NCBI RefSeq assembly: GCF_013201645.1
Contig: NZ_CP053842.1
Span: 62,001-126,000 of the forward strand
DNA from: Campylobacter corcagiensis
GTDB lineage: Bacteria; Campylobacterota; Campylobacteria; Campylobacterales; Campylobacteraceae
Direction of reading: 5' to 3'
Length of the DNA stretch: 64,000 nt
Shown here: in pieces, positions 37,333-47,461 of the stretch
Position numbering within the stretch: the stretch's first letter is position 1
Layout of the letters: the number at the start of each line of letters is the position of its first letter
Made by a program: the position numbers and the translations under genes
Notes under the pieces: model-generated
What the model saw: only the letters and a program-made list of their open reading frames with translations
The model's database searches: none
What the model was told of the DNA's origin: nothing

Positions 37333-39152
37333 TAAATTACATATTAGTAGCTCTTTTTGCACCACTTCTTTCATTTATAATAGCTGGAATTTTTAAGGGT
37401 AAAAACCTAATAATAGGCATCATCTGCTCAGGTCTTATAGTAATAAGTGCTATTAGTTCGCTTTTTTTACTAGAGATTGTTAGAAGTGAGGGTGCGTTTG
37501 AAGTTTTGATAAAAGACTTTATTTATACAGGTTTTATCAATGTTGATTTTTCTGTTTTGGTTGATAGTGTAAGTGTTGTTATGATGGTTGTTGTAGGAAT
37601 TGTTGCAAGTGTAGTTCATATATACTCAATTGGCTATATGGAAAAAGATGATGGTTTTAACCGCTTTTTTAGCTATCTTGGACTTTTTGTTTTTTCTATG
37701 ATGATTTTAGTGATGAGTGATAACTTTGTTGGGCTATTTATTGGATGGGAAGGTGTTGGACTGTGTTCGTGGCTGTTGATTGGTTTTTGGTATGACAAGG
37801 CTAATAATAGCTGGTGTGCAAATGAAGCTTTTATAATGAATAGAGTAGCTGATCTTGGAATGCTGCTTGGGATTTTTCTTATTTTTAAATATACAGGTTC
37901 TGTAAAGTATGATGTAGTTTTTAAAATGGTGCCAAATTTGCCTAGCTTTGTAGTTGTTTGGATGGGAATTTTCTTGCTAATTGGAGCTATGGGTAAATCA
38001 GCTCAGTTTCCATTTCATACATGGTTAGCTGATGCGATGGCTGGACCGACGCCTGTTTCAGCACTAATCCATGCAGCTACTATGGTAACAGCTGGAGTTT
38101 ATCTTGTTATAAGAGCAAATGCTATTTTTGGTTTAGCAACTGGCGTTAGTGAATTTATAGTTATTTTAGGAACATTTGTAGCAGTTTTTGCTGCTTCGAT
38201 GGCGTTAGTTTGTGATGATTTAAAGAAAATCATCGCCTACTCAACACTTTCTCAGCTTGGATATATGTTTGTAGCTGCTGGACTTGGGGCTTACTGGGTA
38301 GGACTTTTTCACCTTACAACTCACGCATTTTTTAAATCTTTGCTATTTTTATGTGCTGGAAATATTATGCATGCTATGAATGATGATTTAAATATTAAAA
38401 AAATGGGTGGGCTTTATAAATTTATGAAACCAACGGCGATTCTTATGGGAATTGGCTCAGTTGCTTTGGTAGGATTTTATCCATTTGCTGGATTTTTCTC
38501 AAAAGATAAAATTTTAGAAGCTGCCTTTGGAAGTGAGTTTTACATCATCTGGGCGGTGCTTTTAGTTGGAGCTATGATGACAGCATTTTATAGTTTTAGG
38601 CTTATAATGCTAGTTTTCTTTGGTAAGGCTAAATTTAACCACTTGCCTAAAGAAGCTAGGAAATTTATGATTTATGCTCTTACTCCACTTGCTATTTTAG
38701 CAGTTATTGCTGGATGGTTTGAGAGTGAATTTCACGCTTTTGTGAGTAAGTCTTTGCCTGATTTTAGCTCTGGACTTGAAAAAGATAGTGTAACAAATCT
38801 TATAGTTATAACTCTTATTGTTATTACGCTTAGCTCGCTTTTAGCGATATTTGGTTATAAAAAAGGAATTTTTAAAGAAGGTGGAAAAATTTATAATTTA
38901 TTAAAAAACGAATACTATTTGCCACAAATTTATGAGAGAATTTTTATAATACCTTACTATAAAATAGCCCAAATTTGTGCTAAAGCCGATAAGCAAGTTA
39001 TAGATAGAAGTGTTGATATTATTGCTGTAATACTTAGAAATTTAGGAAATAAAGCTGATAGAATTTCAAATGGAGAGCTAAACAGTATGGTTAAATGGCT
39101 AGTTTTTGGATTTATTATACTTCTTTTAGTTGCTATTTTGGGGGTTTTATGA
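37329..39152 (+). CDS. nuoL: NADH-quinone oxidoreductase subunit L
   Basis: Antiporter-like proton channel, 607 aa, with the long lateral helix at the C-terminus. Conserved charges: GWEGVGLCSWLLIGFWY (TM5 Glu), MGKSAQFPFHTWLADAM (TM7 Lys), TTHAFFKSLLFLCAG. The ATGA overlap with nuoM is 4 bases. Confidence 0.97.
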   Translation: MINYILVALFAPLLSFIIAGIFKGKNLIIGIICSGLIVISAISSLFLLEIVRSEGAFEVLIKDFIYTGFINVDFSVLVDSVSVVMMVVVGIVASVVHIYSIGYMEKDDGFNRFFSYLGLFVFSMMILVMSDNFVGLFIGWEGVGLCSWLLIGFWYDKANNSWCANEAFIMNRVADLGMLLGIFLIFKYTGSVKYDVVFKMVPNLPSFVVVWMGIFLLIGAMGKSAQFPFHTWLADAMAGPTPVSALIHAATMVTAGVYLVIRANAIFGLATGVSEFIVILGTFVAVFAASMALVCDDLKKIIAYSTLSQLGYMFVAAGLGAYWVGLFHLTTHAFFKSLLFLCAGNIMHAMNDDLNIKKMGGLYKFMKPTAILMGIGSVALVGFYPFAGFFSKDKILEAAFGSEFYIIWAVLLVGAMMTAFYSFRLIMLVFFGKAKFNHLPKEARKFMIYALTPLAILAVIAGWFESEFHAFVSKSLPDFSSGLEKDSVTNLIVITLIVITLSSLLAIFGYKKGIFKEGGKIYNLLKNEYYLPQIYERIFIIPYYKIAQICAKADKQVIDRSVDIIAVILRNLGNKADRISNGELNSMVKWLVFGFIILLLVAILGVL

Positions 39153-40669
39153 TACTTAGTTTAGTTATTTTCTTTCCTTTGCTTGCTGGGCTTTTGGGCT
39201 TTTTTATTGATGAGAAAAATATCAAAATTTATGGAATTTTAGCAACTTGTATTGAGTTTTTTTTGGTTTTATTTGTATGGATAAGCTTTAGCGGAAATGG
39301 CTATGAATTTATTGAAGCTTCACCGCTCATACCAAGTCTTGGGATAAGTTACTTTTTAGGAGTTGATGGAATTTCATTAGTTCTTGTCCTAATGAGTGCA
39401 TTTATGACGCTAGTTGGGCTAATAAGTGTTAATATAACAGAAAAAATAAAGCATCTTGTTATCTCGATTTTGTTTTTAGAGATGACTATGATGGGGGTAT
39501 TTTTAAGTCTTGATGCGATTATGTTTTATGTGTTTTGGGAACTCTCGCTTATACCGATGCTTTATATTATTGGGGTTTGGGGAAGTGGGGATAAAATTTA
39601 TGCCGCTGTTAAATTTTTCCTTTATACTTTTTTTGGCTCGGTTATAATGCTAGTAGGAATTGTTACAATGGCGTATCTAAATTTTAAACACACTGGAGAT
39701 ATTAGTTTTAATATACTTCAGTGGCAAACTCTTCCTTTGGTAAAAAGCATTCAAATTCCTCTGTTTTTTGCTTTTGGTATAGCTTTTGCTATTAAAACTC
39801 CTTTGTTTCCGTTTCACACCTGGTTGCCTTATGCCCACGGACAAGCACCAACTATTGGATCTATTCTTTTAGCAGCAGTCTTGCTCAAGATGGGAACTTA
39901 TGGCTTTGTAAGGTTTTTATTGCCGATGTTTCCTGATGCAAGTGTTTTTCTATCTGGTATGATGAGCGTGATTGGGTGCATAATGGTAATTTACGCATCA
40001 TTTGTAGCATTTGCACAAAGCGATATCAAACAAGTTATTGCTTATAGCTCAATTGCTCATATGGGTATTATTGTGCTTGGCGTGTTTTCATTTAGTGTTG
40101 AAGGAATTTCTGGTGCTGTGTTTTTTATGGTAAGTCATGGTATTGTAAGCGGTGGGCTTTTTATGTTAGTTGGTTTTATTTATGATAGAACTCATACTAA
40201 AGAAATGAGCGAATTTGGTGGTCTTGCTAAGGTAATGCCTATTTATGCAACGCTTTTTTGTATAGTTATGTTAGGTGGTATTGGGCTACCTCTTACAAGC
40301 GGGTTTGTGGGTGAGTTTTTAAGTTTGCTTGGTATATTTAAAGTTAGTCCTTGGCTAGCCTTTTTTGGTGGGCTTGGCATTATAATGGGGGCGATTTACT
40401 CTATGAATTTATACAAAAGAGTGTTTTTTGGGAAGCTAAATTTAGAAAAAAATAGCTCTTTAAAAGATCTAAATAAAAAAGAGCTTTGTGCGATTTTGCC
40501 GATAGTTTTTCTTGTGTTGTATCTTGGAATTTTTCCAAATACAGCTCTTAAGCATATTGATAAAGCTACGATAAATATAGTAGGGATCATGCAACAAAAA
40601 GCTTCAGATGAGAGTAGCTTAAATTTTATAAAGAATTTAAACCAAATAAGGAGCGTTGATGCTAAATAG
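39149..40669 (+). CDS. nuoM: NADH-quinone oxidoreductase subunit M
   Basis: Second antiporter-like subunit, 506 aa from ATG 39149 (MILSLVIFFPLLAG); an earlier in-frame start inside nuoL is rejected because the family begins here. Motifs: VFWELSLIPMLYIIGVWG, IKTPLFPFHTWLPYAHG, SSIAHMGIIVLGVFS. It overlaps nuoN by 11 bases. Confidence 0.96.
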   Translation: MILSLVIFFPLLAGLLGFFIDEKNIKIYGILATCIEFFLVLFVWISFSGNGYEFIEASPLIPSLGISYFLGVDGISLVLVLMSAFMTLVGLISVNITEKIKHLVISILFLEMTMMGVFLSLDAIMFYVFWELSLIPMLYIIGVWGSGDKIYAAVKFFLYTFFGSVIMLVGIVTMAYLNFKHTGDISFNILQWQTLPLVKSIQIPLFFAFGIAFAIKTPLFPFHTWLPYAHGQAPTIGSILLAAVLLKMGTYGFVRFLLPMFPDASVFLSGMMSVIGCIMVIYASFVAFAQSDIKQVIAYSSIAHMGIIVLGVFSFSVEGISGAVFFMVSHGIVSGGLFMLVGFIYDRTHTKEMSEFGGLAKVMPIYATLFCIVMLGGIGLPLTSGFVGEFLSLLGIFKVSPWLAFFGGLGIIMGAIYSMNLYKRVFFGKLNLEKNSSLKDLNKKELCAILPIVFLVLYLGIFPNTALKHIDKATINIVGIMQQKASDESSLNFIKNLNQIRSVDAK

Positions 40670-42113
40670 ATTAAATATGGATTTTAGTATGCTAAATTTG
40701 GCTTCCATCGCCCCTATGGCAACTTGCGCTGTTTTTGGAATTTTGATTTTATCTGTAAGTATGATCAAAAAAGATCTTGAAGCTAAATTTTATGCAGTTT
40801 TAGCACTTCTTGGGCTTATTGTAAATATCGGCCTTATGCTTGGATATGGCGGGGCTATAAGAGGGCTTTTTGATATGGTTTTAATAGATGGAATTTCATA
40901 TATATCAAATTTATTAATATCTATAGTCTCAGCCGTTTTTGTTTTATATACGATAGACGATGAGAGATTTGAAGAGTATAAAAAAGCTGAGTTTTATTCA
41001 CTATTTTTATTTATGGTAGCTGGTTTTGGATTTATGGTGTCAAGTGATAGTCTGGTGCTTATTATTGTAGCTTTAGAACTTTCAAGCATCTCACTTTACA
41101 CTCTCATAGCCCTTAGAAACACAAAAGACGCACTAAGTGCAGCTATAAAATACTTTGTAATGGGTACGGTTGGATCTGGATTTTTTATATTTGGAGCGGC
41201 GATTTTTTATCTAGTAACAGGAAGTTTTGAGATAGATAATATCGGCAGGGCTTTGATTTCTAATAACCAAGGAGTTACTCTAACTGTTGGAGTTGTGATG
41301 ATTATGGTAGCACTTGGATTTAAAATCTCAGCTGTGCCTTTTCACACTTGGCTGGGTGATGTGTACTCTTACTCAAACTCAAATTTAAGTGCATATATCT
41401 CAATAGTTCCAAAAATAGCAGCATTTATTGTAGTTTTAAGGCTTTTTAATACTTTGCTTGTCGTGGATATTAAGGTGGTTATGGTAATTCTTTTTATTAT
41501 CTCAGTTACTACGATGAGTATAGCAAACATAGCAGCCTTAGTTCAAAAAGACATCAAAAGAATGCTTGCATATAGCTCTATATCTCACGCTGGATTTATA
41601 CTGGTTGCGGTTTTAGTAGGAAGTATTCAAGCTTCAATGGGTATGTTTTTATACTGGATAATGTTTTGCGTAGCAAATTTAGGGGCTTTTGGAGTTGTTT
41701 TGGCTTATGAAACAAAAGAAGCTGATACTATAAATATAGAAAAACTTAGCTCTCTTATAAGCATAAATCCAAAACTCGCTTTAGCTATGAGTGTGTTTAT
41801 GTTTAGTTTAGCAGGAATTCCGCCATTTAGCGTGTTTTGGGGTAAGATGATTTTACTTAGTTCAGCTGTTAGTTCTAGTTATTATACGCTTGCTGTCATT
41901 ATGGCGATAAATTCAGCAGTTGCGATGTATTATTATCTAAGAGTTATTGTAGTTATGCTTCTAAGTAGATATAAAAGTGAAGCTAAATTTGAATTAAATA
42001 CTATCTTAAAATGGCTTATTGGAATTTGTGCTTTACTTTGTATATTATCGCCACTACTTGTTAAATTTATAGTGCCTAAAATTTATGCTTTATTGCTATT
42101 TAGTGGCTTTTAG
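40659..42113 (+). CDS. nuoN: NADH-quinone oxidoreductase subunit N
   Basis: Third antiporter-like subunit, 484 aa. ATG 40659 lies 5 bases after AAGGAG (40648-40653); a TTG at 40656 is less likely. Signatures: ALELSSISLYTLIAL, ISAVPFHTWLGDVYSYSN, AYSSISHAGFILVAVL. Last nuo gene; the following lipoprotein gene has only a 50-base spacer and may be read through. Confidence 0.96.
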   Translation: MLNRLNMDFSMLNLASIAPMATCAVFGILILSVSMIKKDLEAKFYAVLALLGLIVNIGLMLGYGGAIRGLFDMVLIDGISYISNLLISIVSAVFVLYTIDDERFEEYKKAEFYSLFLFMVAGFGFMVSSDSLVLIIVALELSSISLYTLIALRNTKDALSAAIKYFVMGTVGSGFFIFGAAIFYLVTGSFEIDNIGRALISNNQGVTLTVGVVMIMVALGFKISAVPFHTWLGDVYSYSNSNLSAYISIVPKIAAFIVVLRLFNTLLVVDIKVVMVILFIISVTTMSIANIAALVQKDIKRMLAYSSISHAGFILVAVLVGSIQASMGMFLYWIMFCVANLGAFGVVLAYETKEADTINIEKLSSLISINPKLALAMSVFMFSLAGIPPFSVFWGKMILLSSAVSSSYYTLAVIMAINSAVAMYYYLRVIVVMLLSRYKSEAKFELNTILKWLIGICALLCILSPLLVKFIVPKIYALLLFSGF

Positions 42114-42163
42114 TTTTAAATTGAGATAGTAAGGTAGTTTAAGTTTATAATAAAAGGATAGAT

Positions 42164-42541
42164 ATGAAAAATTTACTTTTAATACCAGCAGTTTTGCTTT
42201 TTTTAGGTTGTGCACAAAAAACAGAAGTTTTAAACAAAGATGAAAAAGCCTCACCTAAATATGAAAATGTCAATATAACATCAGTAAGCACCATTAAAGA
42301 TCCATATGGCGGCAGTGGCGTAAGTGTTGGCGGCTTTGGCGGAAGTCATGGAAGTGGCATTGGTGTAGGCATAGACCTTGGAAGAGTTTTTGGGAGTAAA
42401 AGTAGTGAGGTTATCATAAACTATGAAAAAGATGGCAAATTTTACGAAGTTACTCAAAAGGGCAAAATTTGTGAGTTTAAAAAAGGAAATGCTATTTTGA
42501 TAAATTCTCAAAAAATTGAGCCAAATTCATTTTGTGACTGA
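42164..42541 (+). CDS. Small glycine-rich lipoprotein
   Basis: 125 aa. A lipoprotein signal (MKNLLLIPAVLLFLGCAQK, Cys about residue 16) is followed by a short linker, a Gly/Ser-rich stretch GGSGVSVGGFGGSHGSGIGVG (about residues 49-69; parts GGFGGSHGSGIG) and a compact C-terminal domain with a Cys pair (KICEF, FCD). No family recognised. AAAAGGATAG precedes the ATG. The terminator overlaps its 3' end. Confidence 0.75.
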   Translation: MKNLLLIPAVLLFLGCAQKTEVLNKDEKASPKYENVNITSVSTIKDPYGGSGVSVGGFGGSHGSGIGVGIDLGRVFGSKSSEVIINYEKDGKFYEVTQKGKICEFKKGNAILINSQKIEPNSFCD

Positions 42542-42548
42542 ATTTGGC
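42520..42548. terminator. Terminator overlapping the lipoprotein stop codon
   Basis: GCCAAATTCA (42520-42529) pairs with TGAATTTGGC (42539-42548), 9-base loop, followed by ATTTTTAT. The TGA stop is in the right arm. It may close the nuo transcript and face miaA from the other side. Confidence 0.75.
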
Positions 42549-42567
42549 ATTTTTATCAAAAGAATTT

Positions 42568-43446
42568 TTAAAAGCCAGATATAAATTTAGAAATTTCACC
42601 TTTTAAATCTTTAATTGGGGCTGAAATTTTATCTTTAAACTGCGAACGGAAAAATGTTCTTTGGCGTTTTGCGAGTTGGATTGTGTGGGTTTGGATTAAA
42701 TTTTCTAGGTTATCTTTTGAAATTTTACCACTTAAAACCTCTCCACACTCCTTAAGACCTACGGAATTTAGGGCTTTACACTCATAGCCGTATTTATTAA
42801 ATAGATACTTTGCTTCGTTCATTAACCCACTTTTTATCATATTTTTAGTCCTAGTAATAATTCTAGGATTTAAAACTTCAGGCGGGGATAAAATTTCAAA
42901 AATTTTTAGATTTTTTATGATTGGCTCGCTTCTATTTTCTCTTAAAAAAATAGTTGGAATTTCTCCTGTAATTTTATAAATGCTATACCATTTTAAAAGC
43001 CTATAGCTGTCGTTTTTACTAAATTTAGCCGCAAATTCAGGATCTACTTTTAAAGAAAGCTCATAAATTTCAAAATTACTAAGATTTGTTTTAACATCTT
43101 CGATTTTAGGGCTTAGCCCACTCATCATAGCTTTTAGATAAAACCCAGTTCCGCCAGTTATGATTAAAATTTTATCGTTAGTAAAAGCAAATTCTTTAGC
43201 TTTCTTATACTCATTTATAAAATCTCCAACGCTAAAATGCTCATTTGGACAGACTAAATTTACACCAAAATGTTTCACGCTTTTAAGATCATTTTTACTT
43301 GGTTTAGCACTTGCTATGTCTATCTCTTTATAAACAGATAAAGCATCAAGACTTAAAATAACACCATTAAATCCTAAAGCCAAATTTAGAGCCAAATCGC
43401 TCTTTCCGCTAGCAGTAGGTCCTAAAATTCCAAACTCTTTAAACAT
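42568..43446 (-). CDS. miaA: tRNA dimethylallyltransferase (MiaA)
   Basis: Adds a dimethylallyl group to A37 of tRNAs reading U-starting codons. 292 aa with P-loop [13 protein letters not shown] (about residues 8-20), [18 protein letters not shown], the [12 protein letters not shown] motif, and the Arg-rich RTFFRSQF near the C-terminus. Divergent from mqnP across a 100-base spacer. Confidence 0.95.
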   Translation of the reverse strand: MFKEFGILGPTASGKSDLALNLALGFNGVILSLDALSVYKEIDIASAKPSKNDLKSVKHFGVNLVCPNEHFSVGDFINEYKKAKEFAFTNDKILIITGGTGFYLKAMMSGLSPKIEDVKTNLSNFEIYELSLKVDPEFAAKFSKNDSYRLLKWYSIYKITGEIPTIFLRENRSEPIIKNLKIFEILSPPEVLNPRIITRTKNMIKSGLMNEAKYLFNKYGYECKALNSVGLKECGEVLSGKISKDNLENLIQTHTIQLAKRQRTFFRSQFKDKISAPIKDLKGEISKFISGF

Positions 43447-43546
43447 AAATATCCTTAAATTTCAAGAAATTTTATCAAATTTAGACTTAATCATAGATAT
43501 TTTAGTATAAATTTGGTAAAATCTTGGTTTGTAAAAAAGGGTATAA

Positions 43547-44419
43547 ATGGAAAAGTTTAAACAAATTTTATTAGATATTAACGAACTTATTGTCTTTAAG
43601 CACTCAGTTTTTGCGTTGCCATTTATTATGACAGCGATGATCGTTGCTTCAAGCATAAAAAATGGTAGTATGTGGTTTGGTTTTAGGCTTTTGTTTTTAG
43701 GTGTGATATGTGCTGTTAGTGCTAGAAGTTTTGCTATGGCGTTTAACCGTTTTATGGATGAAGATATTGATCGTCCAAACCCACGCTGTGCAAATCGCCC
43801 GAGTGTGGACGGAAGGATAGGAAGGCTAAATTTAATACTTTTTATTTTGTTTTGTGCTTTGGTTTTTATAGCAACAACTTACTTTATAAATGATTTGGCG
43901 TTTTATTTAAGTGTGCCTATTTTGGTTGTTCTTGGTGGATACTCTATATTTAAAAGATTTTGTAGTATTGCACATTTAGTCCTTGGTTTTTGCCTTGGAT
44001 TAGCACCGATAGCTGGAGCTATTGCTGTAACGCAAAGCATTCCTATGTGGTCAGTTTTACTGTGTTTTGGGGTTATGTTTTGGACTGCTGGGTTTGATGT
44101 TTTATACTCACTTCAGGATATGGAGTATGACAAAAGTGCAGGGCTTTTTAGTATACCATCAAGATATGGCGAAGATGCTTCGATGTTTATATCGGCACTT
44201 TTTCATACTATTGCTGTGATATTTTGGCTGTTTTTTTGCTGGGGAGCAGGGCTTGGTATTTGGGCTTATGTTGGAGTGATAATCTCAGGGATTATCTTAT
44301 TAGCAGAACATAAAATCGTAAGAAAAGATTTTAGTAAGATAGATAGAGCTTTTTTTACATTAAATGGCTATCTAAGCTTTGTGTTTTTCTGTTTTATATG
44401 GTTAGATTTATTTTTATAA
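43547..44419 (+). CDS. mqnP: Menaquinone biosynthesis polyprenyltransferase MqnP (UbiA family)
   Basis: Inner-membrane prenyltransferase of the futalosine menaquinone pathway. 290 aa, about eight TM helices. Asp motifs: AFNRFMDEDIDRPNPRCANR (first, about residues 65-84) and YSLQDMEYDKSAG (second). The Asn-rich first motif variant NRFMDEDID fits the MqnP/UbiA-proteobacterial type. AAAAGGG precedes the ATG. It ends 9 bases before the next small gene. Confidence 0.9.
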   Translation: MEKFKQILLDINELIVFKHSVFALPFIMTAMIVASSIKNGSMWFGFRLLFLGVICAVSARSFAMAFNRFMDEDIDRPNPRCANRPSVDGRIGRLNLILFILFCALVFIATTYFINDLAFYLSVPILVVLGGYSIFKRFCSIAHLVLGFCLGLAPIAGAIAVTQSIPMWSVLLCFGVMFWTAGFDVLYSLQDMEYDKSAGLFSIPSRYGEDASMFISALFHTIAVIFWLFFCWGAGLGIWAYVGVIISGIILLAEHKIVRKDFSKIDRAFFTLNGYLSFVFFCFIWLDLFL

Positions 44420-44428
44420 GGAGTAGTA

Positions 44429-44707
44429 ATGGCTACAAATAGTATTGTGATTTTAGGGCTTTGTATAGTTATATTTATTATGCTTATTGTTATGTATGTT
44501 AAAGATAAGCAAACTGATAGAAAGCTTCAAAGATATGATAATATTGTAACTGATAATATGAATGAAATTTTTGCTCTTAAAAAAGAGCTTGAGACCCAAA
44601 GAGAGCTTATTGACTCTATGGTTGGAATTGATTTTGATGATGAGATAGAAAGACAAATCAACCAAAAGCTTGAACCTATTGTCTCTATGTTAAAAGCGAT
44701 GAACTAA
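44429..44707 (+). CDS. Small membrane-anchored coiled-coil protein
   Basis: 92 aa. One N-terminal TM helix (about residues 6-24), then a charged helix predicted as coiled coil (KLQRYDNIVTDNMNEIF, ALKKELETQRELIDSM) and an acidic segment GIDFDDEIERQINQKLEP. Shine-Dalgarno AAGGAG at 44419-44424. No family recognised; it probably shares the mqnP transcript. Confidence 0.75.
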   Translation: MATNSIVILGLCIVIFIMLIVMYVKDKQTDRKLQRYDNIVTDNMNEIFALKKELETQRELIDSMVGIDFDDEIERQINQKLEPIVSMLKAMN

Positions 44708-44765
44708 AGTTTTAAAATACGTTAAATTTTAAATAGTAGTATTTAAAAAACTTTAGGATTTAAAA

Positions 44766-45737
44766 ATGTTAATAGATGGACATGGTAGAAGAGTTGATTA
44801 TTTAAGAATTTCAGTAACTGAAAGATGTAATTTTAGGTGTCGTTACTGTATGCCTACAACCCCATTTGAGTGGGTATCGCATAGTGAGATTTTAACATAT
44901 GAAGAGATGTTTGAATTTGTTAAAGTTTGCATCGATGAAGGGGTAAAAAAGATAAGAATAACAGGTGGCGAACCACTCGTTAGAAAAGGTACACCAGAAT
45001 TTATAAAAATGATAAGTTCTTACGCACCTGATATTGATTTAGCAATGACCACAAATGGCTATTTTTTAGATAAATTTGCTAAAGAGTTAAAAGATAGTGG
45101 GTTAAAAAGAGTAAATATCTCACTTGATACTTTAAATCCTAAAAAGGCTGAGTATATATCTCAAAAAGATATCTTTGATAAGGTTATGGCAGGGATTAAC
45201 AAAGCTTTAGAAGTTGGGCTTAAAGTCAAGCTAAATAGCGTTATACTTAAAGGCATAAACGATAATGAAATAATAGATCTTTTAGAATTTGCTAGAAAAA
45301 AAGGTGCAATGATAAGGTATATTGAATTTATGGAAAATACTCATGCTTATGGCGAGTTAAAAGGGCTAAAAAAGGATGAAATTTTGGGCATTATCTCAAA
45401 AAAGTACTCCATAAAAGAGCTTGGAAAAGCTTTAAATTCACCAGCTTCTATCTTTGAGATAGATGGTGGGTATAAATTTGGTATCATCGATCCACATAAA
45501 CATGATTTTTGTGAAAGTTGCAACCGCCTTAGAATGAGTGCTAGTGGGGTTTTGATTCCTTGTTTGTATTATGATGAAGGTCAAAGCATAAAAGGTGCAT
45601 TAAGAGATGGTGATATCAAAAAAGCTACTGAAATTTTAAGAGATGTGCTTAAAAATAAGCCTGAGAAAAACCGCTGGGAGCATAATATGGCAGATTCTAA
45701 CATCTCAGCTAGAGCGTTTTATCAAACTGGCGGATGA
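44766..45737 (+). CDS. moaA: GTP 3',8-cyclase (MoaA), molybdenum cofactor biosynthesis
   Basis: Radical-SAM enzyme starting molybdopterin synthesis; 323 aa. N-terminal SAM cluster [10 protein letters not shown] (about residues 19-28), [11 protein letters not shown], second cluster with [10 protein letters not shown] and a third Cys in [11 protein letters not shown]. The C-terminal tail ends QTGG, preserving the essential terminal GG. Shine-Dalgarno is weak (TTTAGGATTTAAAA). Followed by queE after 13 bases. Confidence 0.95.
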   Translation: MLIDGHGRRVDYLRISVTERCNFRCRYCMPTTPFEWVSHSEILTYEEMFEFVKVCIDEGVKKIRITGGEPLVRKGTPEFIKMISSYAPDIDLAMTTNGYFLDKFAKELKDSGLKRVNISLDTLNPKKAEYISQKDIFDKVMAGINKALEVGLKVKLNSVILKGINDNEIIDLLEFARKKGAMIRYIEFMENTHAYGELKGLKKDEILGIISKKYSIKELGKALNSPASIFEIDGGYKFGIIDPHKHDFCESCNRLRMSASGVLIPCLYYDEGQSIKGALRDGDIKKATEILRDVLKNKPEKNRWEHNMADSNISARAFYQTGG

Positions 45738-45750
45738 GTGAAGGCTAAAT

Positions 45751-46488
45751 TTGCGTTTGGTTGAGTGTTTTTACTCCATTCAAGGCGAGGGAAAATACGC
45801 TGGTAAAGCGGCTGTTTTTTTCCGTTTTGCTGGGTGTAATTTAGAGTGCAAGGGCTTTGGCTGTGAGTTAAAATCTCCAAAAACAGGAGAAATTTTAAAA
45901 GGCTGCGATACGATAAAGGCTGTGAAATTTAGTCATTTTAAAACTGAAGCTATAAAAAGTGCTAAATTTTTAATGTCAAAATTTAAAACTTTAAATTTTA
46001 AATCTAAACCAATAGTTGTTATCACAGGTGGAGAGCCACTTATCCACCATAAAGACAGCGTTTTTTTGGAGTTTTTGGGTGAAATTTTAAAGCAAAATTT
46101 TGAGGTTCATTTTGAAACAAATGGAACGATTTTAGTTGATTTTGAGAAATTTAGTATCTATAAAAACTGCACTTTTTGCATAAGCCCAAAGCTTGAAAAT
46201 TCAGGCGAAGAAAAAAGCAAAAGGCTAAATTTCAAAGCCCTTAAAGCTATAAAAGAAAACTCAAAAGATAGCTTTTATAAATTTGTAGTTGATTTAAATT
46301 TAAAAAAAGATGAGATTTTTGAAATTTTAGATGAGGTTTCAAACGAAGTTTATATAATGCCACAAGGTGCGACAAAAGATGAGCTTGAAAAAAACGCTAA
46401 ATTTGCTTTTGAATTTGCGTTAGAAAATGGCTTTAATTATAGCGATAGATTACATATTAGGATTTATAATGACAAAGATGGTGTATAG
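45751..46488 (+). CDS. queE: 7-carboxy-7-deazaguanine synthase (QueE)
   Basis: Radical-SAM enzyme converting 6-carboxytetrahydropterin to 7-carboxy-7-deazaguanine for queuosine. 245 aa from TTG 45751 (MRLVECFYSIQGEGKYAGK); no ATG is available in frame nearby. The cluster lies in FAGCNLECKGFGC, a variant spacing also seen in Campylobacter-type QueE; GGEPLIHH is the SAM-binding motif. Upstream AAGGCTAAATT may serve as a weak ribosome site. Immediately followed by queD. Confidence 0.88.
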   Translation: MRLVECFYSIQGEGKYAGKAAVFFRFAGCNLECKGFGCELKSPKTGEILKGCDTIKAVKFSHFKTEAIKSAKFLMSKFKTLNFKSKPIVVITGGEPLIHHKDSVFLEFLGEILKQNFEVHFETNGTILVDFEKFSIYKNCTFCISPKLENSGEEKSKRLNFKALKAIKENSKDSFYKFVVDLNLKKDEIFEILDEVSNEVYIMPQGATKDELEKNAKFAFEFALENGFNYSDRLHIRIYNDKDGV

Positions 46489-47070
46489 ATGATAATAAGA
46501 AAAATGTATAAATTTGAAAACGCTCACATCGTAAGAGATTGTAGCTCAAGGCGTTGTAAAACAAGCATTCACGGGCACTCTTACAGGTGCGAGGTGCTTT
46601 TGAGTTCAAATTTTTTAGATAACGCTGGTATGGTTTATGATTTTGGGCTTATGAAATTTGGTATAAAAACTTTGATTGATAGTTTTGATCATGCTACGAC
46701 GATTTATAGTGGTGATAGTAGTGAGTATAAAAACGATATTAAAAAGCACTCACTTCGCTGGGTAGAGCTGCCTTATAATCCAAGTGCTGAACAGTTTTGT
46801 AGGATATTTTTTGTGATGATTGATAAACTTCTTAATCTTAGCGATATGGCAAATGGTGAAAAAGAGGTAAAACTTCATAGTATTATCGTTCATGAAACAG
46901 ATACGGGATATGCACAGTGCTTTAGAGATGATGCTTATAATGAAAATATGGGAGTTATAAATTTAAAAGATATCAAATTTAGTGATGAGATAGTAAAAGA
47001 GTGGCAAGATCAAAAACTGTTTGAAAAGCTAATAAATGGTGAAAGATTTAAAGCAAGGAGCGAGTGTTAA
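46489..47070 (+). CDS. queD: 6-carboxy-5,6,7,8-tetrahydropterin synthase (QueD)
   Basis: Makes the QueE substrate from the FolE product. 193 aa, longer than the ~120-aa E. coli enzyme. Zinc histidines: FENAHIV (first) and SIHGHSYRCEVLL (pair); the catalytic Cys is the C of SSRRCKTS; Asp/His set FDHATTIY and VHETDTGYAQC. It abuts queE, so the two steps are co-expressed. Confidence 0.93.
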   Translation: MIIRKMYKFENAHIVRDCSSRRCKTSIHGHSYRCEVLLSSNFLDNAGMVYDFGLMKFGIKTLIDSFDHATTIYSGDSSEYKNDIKKHSLRWVELPYNPSAEQFCRIFFVMIDKLLNLSDMANGEKEVKLHSIIVHETDTGYAQCFRDDAYNENMGVINLKDIKFSDEIVKEWQDQKLFEKLINGERFKARSEC

Positions 47071-47460
47071 ATGGACTACACTTATGATATGCTATTTAAA
47101 TTTCACTCATTTTTAAGCGTGAGTTTGGTGGTGCTTACTTTTGTGCTTTTGTTTTTATCACAAAAGGGCGAAGGCGTGGCAATGGTAAAAAGAGTGAGAT
47201 ATCTTTATCCGCTTTATTCAGGGGTTTTAGCTGGTGTGATTTTAACGGGCATTATTATGATGCCTATTATAAATTTTGAGTTTTCATTTAGAATTTGGCT
47301 AATGGTTTTAACAAGTATTGTTTTGCCAGCACTGCTTGGAGCTGGATTTTCGGCTCTTAAAAGGGCTTATTATACAAGACATTATAAAACCTATAAAGAT
47401 AAAATGAAAATTTTTATAGCCATTATTTTGATTTTAAATTTAGCGATTTGGGTGGTTTGA
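47071..47460 (+). CDS. Four-TM membrane protein, unknown function
   Basis: 129 aa with four hydrophobic segments (about residues 10-30, 48-68, 74-95, 110-128) and a basic cytoplasmic loop (RAYYTRHYKTYKDKMK). No motif recognised. It starts right after the queD stop and ends one base before rsmE, so it belongs to this operon. Confidence 0.75.
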   Translation: MDYTYDMLFKFHSFLSVSLVVLTFVLLFLSQKGEGVAMVKRVRYLYPLYSGVLAGVILTGIIMMPIINFEFSFRIWLMVLTSIVLPALLGAGFSALKRAYYTRHYKTYKDKMKIFIAIILILNLAIWVV

Positions 47461-47461
47461 A

